Shown: in pieces, positions 18,347 through 27,368 of the stretch
Position numbering within the stretch: position 1 is the first letter of the stretch
Layout: every line of letters begins with the position of its first letter
Virus record (IMG/VR): IMGVR_UViG_3300042453_002251
Span: 1 to 30,582 of that record
From: a virus
Direction: 5' to 3' (one strand)
DNA length: 30,582 nt
The notes under the pieces: generated by a model
What the model was told of the DNA's origin: nothing
The model's database searches: none
Seen by the model: only the letters and a program-made list of their open reading frames with translations
Translations under genes and position numbers: made by a program

Positions 18347-20857
18347 ATGATCGACGCTGGCTCTGATAATTTTACGCTCGCAACTCTTGGTCCCGATGGG
18401 GAAGTGCCAGCAACGAGGATAGGTTCAGCGAACGTCGCTTGGAATATTGCCGATCAGCTAGCTAGAGATAACGTGGGTCGCGAGCAAAAGCGCATCCGAA
18501 TCTTCAAGCAATACAATCGGTTTCCGCCGACCGAGTATAGCAAGCTCGCGCAGAAGACACTTCCTTTTAGCTCCAACGTGTGTTGGGGCCAGCTAGAATT
18601 TATTGTAAACAACCAGAAGTCTTCATATTATGACGTCATTACAGAACGCCAAGCGTGTGCGGAAATCAAAACCAAATTCGGGAACGAAAGGGAAAGACTC
18701 GTTCACTCGGAAAACATCACGAAAGCGTTCGACCACGCAATCCGCGAATGGCCCGGTTACCTTTATAATAAAGAGCAAGACATCACGTCGATGCTGCTAT
18801 ACGGAAAAGGAATCGGTATGTGGACAAGCCCGCTTGGGTGGATGCCAGAAGCCGTGCCGCTTTCCGACCTGCTTTTTCCATCAAATACGAAAGTGGACTT
18901 CTCTAATCTGGAAGAGTTTGTGCGGCGAGTTCGACTCACCCCCTACCAACTCTACAAGGTCATCAAGAATCGGGAAGCCGCCGAAGCACTTGGGTGGAAT
19001 GTTGATGCAGTCATAGATGCGATTAGGTTCCAGAGGAGCTTCCTTGAGACCAACAAAACCCGCGAAGAATTCTACCGCACGATCAGCGAGGCTAGCTTCA
19101 ACTGGAACCTCTCGGTCAACCAGACTATCGACCTCTACGAGATTTACTGGCAGGAGTTCGACGGCAAGATCAGCAAGGCAGTCGTGTTGCAAGACTACAC
19201 ACCGATTGTCAGCAATATCAAAAGCAAGTTGCGCGGAGCGGAGAAGATCACCGATGCCGAAGTCCGCGACCAGCATGGGTTCATGCAACTCAACATCGGG
19301 TTGTTCGATAGCTGGGATCAGATTCTCTACATGGTTACAGACTCAGTTGGGTCGGGACTCTTCCACGACATCAAGAGCCAAGCGGAGGCGTGTTTCGTTG
19401 CGTGTCGCCAGTATGACTTCACGATGAATAGCCTTGTCGATGCGGTGCGGCTCAACTCCATGCTACTCTTGGAAGGCCAAGCCCCCGATGCTACTAAGAC
19501 GCTCAAGCAGATGGAATGGCTCCCAATGAGCATCATGCCAGACGGGGCCAAGTTCAGCCAGAACCGTATTACCCTGCCCGTCCAAGAGAGCATGGCATTC
19601 ATGCAATTCTACATGGGCGATCTCTATCGCGGGATGGGGCAGTATCGCATCAACGCTCCCACCAGCGGAGGAGCGCAACGCACCCGAGGAGAAGCAGAGT
19701 TGGATGCCGCCGAGTCCGCCAAGCTATCTGGCACACAAATTAGACGGTTCAACGAGTGCGAAACGCTATACTTCCGCGAACTCTACCGACGCTTTGTTTC
19801 AGCTACTCGCAATGATGATGGGTATCAGTATGTCAAACGATTCTACGAAATTCTTGAGGAGCTTGGAACGCCGAAGGAGGCTGCTTCCTTTAAGAACATC
19901 ACCTCAATCCGAAGCAATCTCATCAACGGGGCGGGAAGCCCGAGCTTCAAGCTCATTACTGCGGAGAGGCTGGTCAACCTTACGAGCATTACTCCCGCGA
20001 ACGAAGGGCAGGAAAATGCAGTCAAAGACGCCATCGCCGCGCTAGCAGGCCGAGATAACGTGGAGCGGTATCGCAACACCAAGGTAGCGAAGATTGACGA
20101 TACAGATCGTATCATCGGTTTCGAGAACGCAGGCATGACCGATGTGTTCGTCAACCCGCAGAACTTCCCTGTACTGCCCACCGATCCTCATATAGAACAC
20201 GCGACTGGTCACTTCAACGACCTCATGTTGCAGATTCAGACCAACATGCAAGCGATCCAGATGGGTCAGCCCGATGTCAACGAGCTTGCCAAGGCAGTTC
20301 GCTCCATCCAGTTCAAGGGTGGGCACATCATGGCGCACGTCGAATTCATCGCCAAGGACGAAGGCAAAAAAGATTTCCTCAAGCAGTTCATGCAAGGAAT
20401 GGGCGAAGCGGGCAAGATGGGCGACCAAATCGCGCAGGTCTACCAAGAGATGGTGCAAGCCCAGCAGCAACAAGGTGGTCAAGGTATGAGCGAAGAGGAC
20501 ATCAAGCTCCAATACCTCGCAGCCAAGTCTGGTATCGAGATCGACACCAAGCAGAAGCTCGCCGACATCTCCATTGGCAAGGCTTCGATCAGCCACGCTC
20601 AACGCACCGAGCAACGCGAGAAGCAAGGCATCACACAACTCGCCTTGCAGAAAGCCAAAGCCCGCGCCGAGATTCAGAAGCAGATGGCAAAGGCAAAGCC
20701 CATGCAACAGGCTCCAGAAATGGAAGAAGAAGAGGAAGAGATCGAAGTCGAGGAAGAAGAGACTCCAGAAGAGGAAGCGCAAGAAGAACTTATGGAGGAA
20801 CAGATGGAGCAGAATACCCGAGCGGGAATGCAGAACACAACACAACCAACTGAATGA
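18347..20857 (+). CDS. Portal protein (836 aa)
   Basis: The large size, the position next to terL, and regions such as SNVCWGQLEFIVNNQKSSYY (near residue 80), KEQDITSMLLYGKGIGMW and QFYMGDLYRGMGQYRINAPT fit the portal or head-tail connector family of podovirus-like phages; a dodecameric ring at the packaging vertex is expected. The C-terminus is coiled and ends in a very acidic run (about 790-820, mostly Glu). Stop overlaps the next ATG. No ribosome binding site; an inferred promoter gives a leaderless message. The assignment rests on size and context more than on a unique motif. Confidence 0.78.
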   Translation: MIDAGSDNFTLATLGPDGEVPATRIGSANVAWNIADQLARDNVGREQKRIRIFKQYNRFPPTEYSKLAQKTLPFSSNVCWGQLEFIVNNQKSSYYDVITERQACAEIKTKFGNERERLVHSENITKAFDHAIREWPGYLYNKEQDITSMLLYGKGIGMWTSPLGWMPEAVPLSDLLFPSNTKVDFSNLEEFVRRVRLTPYQLYKVIKNREAAEALGWNVDAVIDAIRFQRSFLETNKTREEFYRTISEASFNWNLSVNQTIDLYEIYWQEFDGKISKAVVLQDYTPIVSNIKSKLRGAEKITDAEVRDQHGFMQLNIGLFDSWDQILYMVTDSVGSGLFHDIKSQAEACFVACRQYDFTMNSLVDAVRLNSMLLLEGQAPDATKTLKQMEWLPMSIMPDGAKFSQNRITLPVQESMAFMQFYMGDLYRGMGQYRINAPTSGGAQRTRGEAELDAAESAKLSGTQIRRFNECETLYFRELYRRFVSATRNDDGYQYVKRFYEILEELGTPKEAASFKNITSIRSNLINGAGSPSFKLITAERLVNLTSITPANEGQENAVKDAIAALAGRDNVERYRNTKVAKIDDTDRIIGFENAGMTDVFVNPQNFPVLPTDPHIEHATGHFNDLMLQIQTNMQAIQMGQPDVNELAKAVRSIQFKGGHIMAHVEFIAKDEGKKDFLKQFMQGMGEAGKMGDQIAQVYQEMVQAQQQQGGQGMSEEDIKLQYLAAKSGIEIDTKQKLADISIGKASISHAQRTEQREKQGITQLALQKAKARAEIQKQMAKAKPMQQAPEMEEEEEEIEVEEEETPEEEAQEELMEEQMEQNTRAGMQNTTQPTE

Positions 20858-21099
20858 TAGACTCAAATAAACTCAAGAGTCTTTGTGGATCAATAGCTAA
20901 CCACGAAGACTGGAACGCGCTACAAGCCTACTTGTTACTGACAGCCCAGCCCTCTTCGGGTATAGAGGCTGTGAGGCATATCTTAAACTCAATTAGCTCA
21001 CTCGGAGAAGATGTGCCTAAACAGTTTAAGAAAACCAAGCAAGGCGTCACCCAAGTGGCGATTGACCCGAACGAAGACCCTGACCTTAAAGAATTATGA
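20854..21099 (+). CDS. Small hypothetical protein between portal and scaffold (81 aa)
   Basis: Starts MIDSNKLKSLCGSIANHEDW and ends VTQVAIDPNEDPDLKEL. Its ATG overlaps the TGA of the portal gene and its TGA overlaps the ATG of the scaffold gene, so all three are translationally linked. Helical, no membrane span. Proteins of this size between portal and scaffold often assist head assembly, but that is inference from position. Confidence 0.7.
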   Translation: MIDSNKLKSLCGSIANHEDWNALQAYLLLTAQPSSGIEAVRHILNSISSLGEDVPKQFKKTKQGVTQVAIDPNEDPDLKEL

Positions 21100-22388
21100 G
21101 CGACACCAACAACGAAACAGCGGAGATCATTAACGATCTCAAAGCCAAAGCAAGCATCCCGATCAAGGGAAACACGGCAGACTTCCTTGCGAAGTTCACG
21201 CAAAAGCAAACCGACGAAGGTAAGCCTAGCGCGGATAACATCAACGATCCTATGTTGGGTCGCCAGCAAGAGGAGGTATCAAATGATACTGAGGAAGAAA
21301 TTATCGGTAACGATAACGAAGAGAAGAAGCCCTTGATCAGCGTTGAAAAGAAAAAGCCGGGTTTCGTGCAGAAACAGATTGAGGAGAACAAACGCCTCAA
21401 GGAAGAGTTGGAAAAGTTCAAGACTGACGAAGTTCCTAAGTATACCCAGAAGATTGCCGAGCTTGAGCAACTGGTAAAGAACAGCCAGACCACGGCGGAA
21501 GCCAACCACTACCAAGAGCAGCTTAATAAAGCCAACGAGGCTAAAGTTGAATTAGAGTCCCAGCTATCAAAGGAAATCGCAGACCTTAAGAGTAAGGTGG
21601 AGTTCTACGACATCACGGCTAGCGAAGACTTTCAGCGCACCTATGTTGCTCCCATCCAAGAAAGCTACAATGAAGCTAAGAAGATTCTTGGGAATGACCA
21701 GCAACTCCAAGCATTGTTCGGAAGGGCGATTGCAGCGAACGCGGCGGCATACAACCACACCAACGAAGCAGATAGACAGCAATCATTTCAAGAACGAGAT
21801 GAAGCATTGGATGAATTGACCAACCAACTTAATACTTTCAAGCAGGTCCGTTTCGCCGACCAGTTGAACAGCTATCTCAAAGCGATTGATAACCACGCTA
21901 ACGCCCTCTACAACTACCAAGCCACCAAGCAGGAAATCTCCCGCAAGGCGAAAGAGAAAGAGCTAAAAACTCGCACAGAGTTCTTGAGCACATGGCGCAA
22001 CAGCTACAAGGAGCAAGCGCAAGCGGTGGAGAGCGAGATTCAGATCACCGAAGACATCGCCGAATATATGAAAGAGAAAGGCATCAAGTTCGATACTAGC
22101 CGAGATGATGCCATCGCCCTCGCCGCTACTCAACAAAGTGACGAGGTAGCCAGCGTGGATGAGATGAATCGTCTTATCAATCAGGGCCGCAGTTATAAAA
22201 AACTACAGGCACTTGTAAAAGCGCAGGCAGAGATGTTGAAAGAAAAAGACGATTATATCAACAAGCTCAAGGGTGCATCTAAGACCACCTCGGCTCCCGC
22301 CACCACAGAGACCAAGCAACGAGTGAGCATCCCAGAAGGTTTGGCTGCAAAGCTGGCTAAGTTCGGACCACGGTTGGCTACTGTCTGA
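21096..22388 (+). CDS. Putative capsid scaffolding protein (430 aa)
   Basis: Long coiled-coil segments (for example QIEENKRLKEELEKFKTDEV and HYQEQLNKANEAKVELESQL), rich in Glu, Lys and Gln, directly upstream of the major capsid candidate: the usual composition and place of a prohead scaffold. The C-terminus is basic and compact (LAAKLAKFGPRLATV), where scaffolds contact capsid protein. No protease motif is seen. Followed by a rho-independent terminator, so the portal operon ends here. Contains a palindromic site at 21302. Confidence 0.75.
   Translation: MSDTNNETAEIINDLKAKASIPIKGNTADFLAKFTQKQTDEGKPSADNINDPMLGRQQEEVSNDTEEEIIGNDNEEKKPLISVEKKKPGFVQKQIEENKRLKEELEKFKTDEVPKYTQKIAELEQLVKNSQTTAEANHYQEQLNKANEAKVELESQLSKEIADLKSKVEFYDITASEDFQRTYVAPIQESYNEAKKILGNDQQLQALFGRAIAANAAAYNHTNEADRQQSFQERDEALDELTNQLNTFKQVRFADQLNSYLKAIDNHANALYNYQATKQEISRKAKEKELKTRTEFLSTWRNSYKEQAQAVESEIQITEDIAEYMKEKGIKFDTSRDDAIALAATQQSDEVASVDEMNRLINQGRSYKKLQALVKAQAEMLKEKDDYINKLKGASKTTSAPATTETKQRVSIPEGLAAKLAKFGPRLATV
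21302..21315. promoter_or_regulatory. Palindromic site TATCG-GTAA-CGATA
   Basis: Extended TTATCG...CGATAA at 21301-21316, inside the scaffold gene at the codons for IIGNDN in its acidic, disordered N-terminal part. Confidence 0.65.
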
Positions 22389-22409
22389 TTCCCATCCCAC
22401 ACCATGAAA

Positions 22410-22442
22410 GGGGAGGAGTGTAAAAGCTCCTCCTCTTTTTTT
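22410..22442 (+). terminator. Rho-independent terminator after the scaffold gene
   Basis: GGGGAGGAG (22410-22418), 8-base loop, CTCCTCCTC (22427-22435), a 9-bp stem with one wobble, followed by seven T. Placed 22 bases after the scaffold stop. Confidence 0.85.
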
Positions 22443-22454
22443 GTAAAAAAACAT

Positions 22455-22482
22455 TTGACAGCATTTGCGTGAGGATTAAGTT
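22455..22482 (+). promoter_or_regulatory. Putative promoter for the capsid gene
   Basis: TTGACA (22455-22460) with a 16-base spacer to TAAGTT (22477-22482); the minus 10 box is a poor match. A promoter is expected here because a terminator lies immediately upstream and a highly expressed capsid gene follows. Confidence 0.35.
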
Positions 22483-22485
22483 GCG

Positions 22486-22646
22486 AGCATAGGGATATCC
22501 GAAAGCGCGAGCAATTAGGGATTCAGTCGCATCCTGACTGGCGAGTAACAGCACTCGCATGAAAAGCTGTTTCCGGACTGGGCGCAAGCCAAAGAGGGGT
22601 AGAATCCGGCCTCAGAGAACCAAGCACTCGCTTGGCGGTCCTCTGG
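22486..22646 (+). ncRNA. Structured leader of the capsid mRNA with H-type pseudoknot
   Basis: Hairpin CAGTC-7nt-GACTG (22524-22540) abuts a pseudoknot: GCGAG (22541-22545) with CTCGC (22554-22558), and AACAGC (22547-22552), in the loop, with GCTGTT (22566-22571). Loops of 1, 1 and 7 bases suit H-type geometry. Then CCGGA...TCCGG (22573-22609) encloses a GGC-GCAA-GCC hairpin, and CCTCAGAG...CTCTGGG (22610-22647) encloses CCAAGC-ACTC-GCTTGG. Could be a riboswitch-like regulator, a translation enhancer or mRNA stabiliser. Confidence 0.5.
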
Positions 22647-22699
22647 GTTGCCACGCGGGTTTAACAAAACCAAAAATTAAACCTAACTAAATCAATCAT

Positions 22700-24097
22700 A
22701 TGTCACAAATCATCTTCAATTCCTGTGAAGAGATCGACAGCTTTTTCCGCGAAGGTCGTGAGTATTTCAACGATCTCTATGTGAAGAAGCTCGTCACTAA
22801 CAGCGTTTATTTCCAACGCTTCGAAGAGCAGCCTTGGCCGCTCAATCACACCACCGAGCAAAAAGCCTTCCGCTTTGGCCGTGGGTTCTACGATCCCTGC
22901 ACCCCCTTCAACAAGATCACGGACACCTACTGCGAAACCGATAGCTGCGCTACGAACAGCACCCTCATCCAACGCCCCGGCACCGAGAGCTACACTTTCG
23001 AGCTTCTGCGTAAAGAGATGCATACCGACTGGATTTGCGTGGAGAGCCTTCTCTATCGCTTGTTCCCAGCCGAAGAGATTCTTCAGTTCGAGGAGTCCAA
23101 CGCCCGCATCACCAAGAACGTCCATGAAGAGTTCCTTCGTGCGAACTACATTGGTCAAGCTGGCCACAAATGGGTTGGTCTTACCACCGATGACGGAACC
23201 TACTGCGGTCTCCTTGACGATCAAGCGTGGTTCATCCCGCAGCACAGCGAAGGCTCTACTGCTGGTTACGACCTCTGCCAAGTTAAAGTGAAGGTTGCAC
23301 CCGCCGATCTCGTTAAGATCGCCTACCTCTCGCTCGACATGTTGGATGACGCTCTTATCGAGCTTCAGAACGAAGACGATGCCTTCCGCCTCGACATCAA
23401 CGAAGCAACTGGCATGCAGCTTCTCGACATTGTTATCCCTGATCCTCGCGTGGGCCGCGCCCTTTACTTCCAAGCGAAGCGCAACAACGGCTACTGGGAT
23501 GCCAACACCGACTTCGACGCCCGCCTCTCCAGCCTCAAGCTCGGAGTCAACCGCGTCATCGGCGACTACGCCTTCGGGTATGACATCAATGCGGCTCGTT
23601 TCAACGCGTCTCCTGATCAACCCGCTGGTCCCTTCAGCCCGTCCGACCCCGACACTTGGGCCGTGCTTGTGCGCGTTCCTCGCTACGTCAAAGTTGTGCA
23701 GGAGAACGGTTGCTCGTATGTCCCGAACAAGGACTACCAGAACGCCGACTTCGCCATCTCTGTCGCTATGGTCAACAAAGCCATGGTCAAATGGACAATG
23801 CCTTCCGCTACTGGATACGGCAAAGCCCAGCAGATGGCCCAGAACTACGCTGGTGACTGGGAGTGGAAGAACCCCGATTGGGAGTGCAACCGCTGGCGCA
23901 AGATGGGCTACTATCAGGCCCAATTCCGCCTCGCCGCGCAGGTTAAAGACCCGACCCTGATCCACGTCTTCCTGCATCGTCTGCCCCGCACCAAGAACCT
24001 CTACGGTTCCTGCTGCCCGCTGAACGAATACACCCCGCCTGTCGATCCTACGGATTGCTACAACTGCGAAGGTGTTGGTGACATCCCCGGCGCTTAA
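22700..24097 (+). CDS. Major capsid protein (465 aa)
   Basis: Follows portal and scaffold, has typical length for an HK97-fold capsid protein, and uses an extreme set of C-ending codons (GAC, AAC, TTC, CGC, CTC), a mark of very high expression. It starts MSQIIFNSCEEIDSFFREGR and is unusually rich in Cys (for example DTYCETDSCATNS and GSCCPLNE ... DCYNCEG at the end), which may cross-link the shell. It has its own leader with structured RNA, and hairpins flank it. No Shine-Dalgarno sequence; an AT-rich stretch precedes the ATG. Identification is by context and codon use. Confidence 0.82.
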   Translation: MSQIIFNSCEEIDSFFREGREYFNDLYVKKLVTNSVYFQRFEEQPWPLNHTTEQKAFRFGRGFYDPCTPFNKITDTYCETDSCATNSTLIQRPGTESYTFELLRKEMHTDWICVESLLYRLFPAEEILQFEESNARITKNVHEEFLRANYIGQAGHKWVGLTTDDGTYCGLLDDQAWFIPQHSEGSTAGYDLCQVKVKVAPADLVKIAYLSLDMLDDALIELQNEDDAFRLDINEATGMQLLDIVIPDPRVGRALYFQAKRNNGYWDANTDFDARLSSLKLGVNRVIGDYAFGYDINAARFNASPDQPAGPFSPSDPDTWAVLVRVPRYVKVVQENGCSYVPNKDYQNADFAISVAMVNKAMVKWTMPSATGYGKAQQMAQNYAGDWEWKNPDWECNRWRKMGYYQAQFRLAAQVKDPTLIHVFLHRLPRTKNLYGSCCPLNEYTPPVDPTDCYNCEGVGDIPGA

Positions 24098-24112
24098 GCC
24101 AAACGCTCCAAA

Positions 24113-24140
24113 GGAGGAGTCGGGACACCCCGGCTCCTCC
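24113..24140 (+). terminator. Strong 12-bp hairpin after the capsid gene (attenuator or mRNA 3' cap)
   Basis: GGAGGAGTCGGG (24113-24124), loop ACAC, CCCGGCTCCTCC (24129-24140), with one T-G pair. No T-run follows, so full termination is unlikely; it may partly stop transcription or protect the capsid message from exonucleases. Its lower stem resembles that of the terminator at 22410. Confidence 0.6.
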
Positions 24141-24166
24141 AAGCGGGGCAAACCAGAATAAAATCT

Positions 24167-24451
24167 ATGGCTTGTTTCACCGATCTGCCCTACTCAAACT
24201 GGAGCTATCAATTGCTCCAAACCCTCTATGCAGCGGCAGGAGAAAACGCAGTCACGGTTTCCTTGGGATGCTACCAAGCAATGCCCAGAGCAAACCAGAT
24301 GTATCAGTTCTATGTGAACTTACATTATATCGGCGGCTCCATACAACCAATTTCAGAAAACTGCTATGTCCAAATGACCGAGGATATGCAATGGTATCAT
24401 TTGAACGAGGCATTAGAGTATTCCTACAACCCCGTTTACCCACCAATTTAA
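24167..24451 (+). CDS. Hypothetical virion-associated protein (94 aa)
   Basis: Starts MACFTDLPYSNWSYQLLQTL; rich in Tyr, Asn and Gln, with NQMYQFYVNLHYIGGSIQPI and a Tyr/Pro-rich end (YSYNPVYPPI). Beta-rich, with three cysteines, no membrane span. It sits between the capsid and the fibre genes, so a small head decoration or connector role is possible. No family recognised. Confidence 0.65.
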   Translation: MACFTDLPYSNWSYQLLQTLYAAAGENAVTVSLGCYQAMPRANQMYQFYVNLHYIGGSIQPISENCYVQMTEDMQWYHLNEALEYSYNPVYPPI

Positions 24452-24453
24452 AT

Positions 24454-24467
24454 TATCGGAACCGATA
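24454..24467. promoter_or_regulatory. Palindromic site TATCG-GAAC-CGATA
   Basis: Extended TTATCG...CGATAA at 24453-24468, four bases before the ATG of the first collagen-like fibre gene; takes the place of a ribosome binding site. Confidence 0.7.
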
Positions 24468-24472
24468 AAACC

Positions 24473-25894
24473 ATGAACTGCTCCTGTTTTACAAATCAAA
24501 CGCCAGAACAGCAACGCTATTCCATCTACAGCACATTGATGGACGCTGCGTTGCAAGAAAAAATCTCCGCAAGTTGCTTTGTCGTATTAAGCGAATCAGA
24601 GCAAGTCTGCCTTATAAACGATGCTCTAAACAAAGTATTTGAATTTGGAAACTTTGGCGGAGAAGGATTGCCCGGACTACCCGGCCCAGAAGGAGATCAA
24701 GGCCCTACCGGCCCTCCGGGGCCTCCGGGGAATGACGGAGAACAAGGGATACAGGGTGAAATAGGTATTCCGGGACCGCAAGGAGGCGTTGGACCGGGCA
24801 TTGATTTCCAAGGAACAGTTGCTAATCCAGCAGCACTCCCTACCCCATCCACGCAAGGTTTTGCCTATTTCGTTACAAGCACAAGCTCAATCTGGATTTA
24901 CAATGCAGCAGGAGTATGGGTTAATGGTGGCGTCATTCAAGGACCACCCGGCATTGAAGGTCCAGAAGGGGACCAAGGCCCTCCCGGCCCCCCCGGCCCT
25001 ACCGGCCCTCCGGGTCCTCCCGGCCCTCCCGGAACTCCCGGAGCTACTGGGCCAGCAGGCGAAGGCTTCTCTGCTGCAAACATTGTAATCGCAAGGCGCG
25101 GAGATAACTTAATTACAAAGTATGCTGAAGCAGTTGCGTTGGTCCCAGCCCCATCAGTTACAAATCGCTGCTTCCTAATCATTCTGCCCGGAGAATACAC
25201 AATCGGCTCAACGCTGAATGTGAACACAGATTTCGTAGATGTGATCTGCATGGAAGATCAAGAAAACACGCAGTATGCAATCATCAATGGAAGCATCAAT
25301 GTTACTGCGACTAATGTAAAAGTCTCTGGCCTTAATGTAACTGGATCACTCAATTGCAGCGGTGCGGCAACACAAATTTTCGCCAACTGCAAGGCGGGAG
25401 CGAATAGCTTTGGATATTCTACATCTGCACTAACAGTAAACAGCAAGTTCATCAATTGCACGGCAGGCAATAACAGTTTTGGTTCCTCAACCAATACGAT
25501 TGCCACGACGAGCGCAGAGTTTACCAACTGCACTAGCGGGACGAATAGTTTCGGATACGGAACGAGCGGAACGGTTGCCGGAACATTCACAAACTGCACG
25601 GCAGGCGTGAACAGTTTCGGTCATGGAACTAGCGGAGTCATTACTGCAAGCGGAACATTCCGCGACTGCACAAGCGGAACCGCCAGCTTTGGTGGATCGA
25701 CCAATGGTGTTGCAAGTGGATCGTTCTACGATTGCACCGGAGGTGAATATAGCTTCGGTGGAAATACTGGAGGCTCACTCACAGGTTTAGTCGCGTGGTG
25801 CAAAACCACTACTGGGGGATACGCGAACCAGACTGGCGCAGGTCGGGTCCGTATGTCCTTGGATGCTACTAATACAATCATAAACATTCCTTAA
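24473..25894 (+). CDS. Collagen-like beta-helix fibre protein 1 (473 aa)
   Basis: Domains in order: a Cys-containing helical head (1-60, [20 protein letters not shown]), a Gly-X-Y collagen stretch (about 65-110), a spacer (110-155), a second collagen stretch (about 157-197), a bridging domain (200-300) and about six 22-24-residue repeats of the type F-x-NCT-x-G-x-NSFG (about 305-450), likely a right-handed beta-helix. The collagen parts predict a trimer. Probably a tail or head fibre that binds the host surface. Paralogous to the next gene. Confidence 0.85.
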   Translation: MNCSCFTNQTPEQQRYSIYSTLMDAALQEKISASCFVVLSESEQVCLINDALNKVFEFGNFGGEGLPGLPGPEGDQGPTGPPGPPGNDGEQGIQGEIGIPGPQGGVGPGIDFQGTVANPAALPTPSTQGFAYFVTSTSSIWIYNAAGVWVNGGVIQGPPGIEGPEGDQGPPGPPGPTGPPGPPGPPGTPGATGPAGEGFSAANIVIARRGDNLITKYAEAVALVPAPSVTNRCFLIILPGEYTIGSTLNVNTDFVDVICMEDQENTQYAIINGSINVTATNVKVSGLNVTGSLNCSGAATQIFANCKAGANSFGYSTSALTVNSKFINCTAGNNSFGSSTNTIATTSAEFTNCTSGTNSFGYGTSGTVAGTFTNCTAGVNSFGHGTSGVITASGTFRDCTSGTASFGGSTNGVASGSFYDCTGGEYSFGGNTGGSLTGLVAWCKTTTGGYANQTGAGRVRMSLDATNTIINIP

Positions 25895-25896
25895 AA

Positions 25897-27345
25897 ATGT
25901 CAAACTGCACATGCCCTCCCACGGTAGAAGATCAGGAGTATGAGATTTATAAGACACTAAATACTGTCGCTGAAAACGCAGAGTTTTTTTCAAGCGCATG
26001 CTGGAAGAATTTGAGCGATGATCAGAAGCTGTGTTTGGTCACTCGCTCCTTCATTGATGTAGTAGATACTGTAGGCGGAAGAGGGCCGCGAGGCCCACAG
26101 GGGCCAGAAGGCCCAATCGGAGACGAGGGTCCACAAGGTCCGGCGGGATTGCAAGGCTTGCAAGGCATTCGTGGCATTCAAGGCATCGAAGGAGTTGAGG
26201 GTCCAGCAGTAGATTTTCGTGGAGCAGTTCCAAATGCCGCTGCGCTTCCAATACCATCGACTGCTGGCTACTGCTATTTTGTAGAAGGAGAAGGATCGTA
26301 TTATGTATACGATGGCTCTGCTTGGACAGGATATGGGCCACTTCAAGGACAACCGGGTCCGCAAGGCCCTCCCGGAGTAGATGGCCCTCCCGGAGTAAGT
26401 GGCCCTCCCGGCCCAGTCGGACCAGATGGGAGTGCTGGAATACCCGGAACGCCCGGTCTACCGGGACCTTCGGGAGGTTTCCAAGCTAGCAATATTATTA
26501 CAGCAAAAGTCGGTGATAATCTTGCGACTAAATATGCCCAAGCCGTTTCGCTTGCTACATCCATTGGAGCTACGGCAACAAACCGCGTGGCATTGGTTAT
26601 CATGCCGGGAAACTATTCCTTATCTACACAATGGAATATAAACACTGAATTTGTTGATGTGATTGGGTTGGGTTCAAGCCCCAAAAATCCTAAAGTAATA
26701 ATAACAAGTAGCGCAACAACAGGTATAAATGTTACAGCAAACGATGTAAGAATAATCGGTTTGCAAGTTTCCGCCGGGTCTTTCCCAATAGAAATAGCAA
26801 CAAATAAACCTCTTCAATATTTTCAAAACTGCACAGCAAATGGAACTGGATTTGGACGAGCTACTATATCCGGTCAAATATACAATGGAACATTTGTAAA
26901 TTGCGTTGCCACAAATGGATTTGGTTATAGCACAAACGGATCAAGACCAACAGCAGCTGGCACTTATATTAACTGCGCTGTTACAAATGGATTTGGATAT
27001 TCGTTTACCGCTGGTTCTGGAACAAGAGCAGCAAATGCATCTGGAACTTTTATAAAATGCAATGCAACCAATGGATTTGCCGGGAGTGCAGGCGCATTTA
27101 ACTCCGGAGGATTTTCAATTGCGTCTGGAACATTTATTGATTGCACCGCATCAGTATTCGCAAGAGATGATTTTACAGGAGTGGCAAAAAACTGCGTTGC
27201 TGGAGCAGACTCATTTGGCCCAAGAGTAAATACAGGCCAAATCATCAAATGCAAAAAAACTTCTGGGGCGTTTCCAACACTAACTGGAAGCGGCTTCATA
27301 AGATTCTCGCTTGACGGGAGCAACAACATCGTAAACCTTGGGTAA
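25897..27345 (+). CDS. Collagen-like beta-helix fibre protein 2 (482 aa)
   Basis: Same architecture as the preceding gene: Cys-rich helical head ([20 protein letters not shown]), collagen stretches (about 61-103 and 149-193), the shared bridge ([20 protein letters not shown], compare [19 protein letters not shown]) and a Cys/Gly repeat region ([11 protein letters not shown] type). It begins 2 bases after the previous stop. The C-terminal repeat region (about 26640-27280) is AT-richer than the rest, suggesting a separately acquired binding tip. Trimeric surface fibre inferred. Confidence 0.85.
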   Translation: MSNCTCPPTVEDQEYEIYKTLNTVAENAEFFSSACWKNLSDDQKLCLVTRSFIDVVDTVGGRGPRGPQGPEGPIGDEGPQGPAGLQGLQGIRGIQGIEGVEGPAVDFRGAVPNAAALPIPSTAGYCYFVEGEGSYYVYDGSAWTGYGPLQGQPGPQGPPGVDGPPGVSGPPGPVGPDGSAGIPGTPGLPGPSGGFQASNIITAKVGDNLATKYAQAVSLATSIGATATNRVALVIMPGNYSLSTQWNINTEFVDVIGLGSSPKNPKVIITSSATTGINVTANDVRIIGLQVSAGSFPIEIATNKPLQYFQNCTANGTGFGRATISGQIYNGTFVNCVATNGFGYSTNGSRPTAAGTYINCAVTNGFGYSFTAGSGTRAANASGTFIKCNATNGFAGSAGAFNSGGFSIASGTFIDCTASVFARDDFTGVAKNCVAGADSFGPRVNTGQIIKCKKTSGAFPTLTGSGFIRFSLDGSNNIVNLG

Positions 27346-27347
27346 AC

Positions 27348-27361
27348 TATCGGAACCGATA
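27348..27361. promoter_or_regulatory. Palindromic site TATCG-GAAC-CGATA
   Basis: In the 23-base gap between the second fibre gene and the ATG at 27369. Same centre (GAAC) as the copy at 24454 in the same relative position. Confidence 0.7.
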
Positions 27362-27368
27362 AAACACT

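Noticed and set aside
20042-20866. 274-codon open frame antisense to the portal 3' end
   Set aside because: Leu/Phe-rich mirror of the Glu/Gln/Lys-rich portal tail, which has clear coding character on the other strand.
22531-22585. Partial resemblance to the ZTP riboswitch (GACTGGCGA stretch)
   Set aside because: Only the short stretch matches; the second conserved block and the expected stem arrangement are not present, and a capsid gene is not a plausible target.
22703-24151. 482-codon open frame antisense to the capsid gene
   Set aside because: Produced by the strong C-ending codon bias of the capsid gene, which removes stops on the opposite strand; no start signal and low-complexity Val/Glu/Ala composition.
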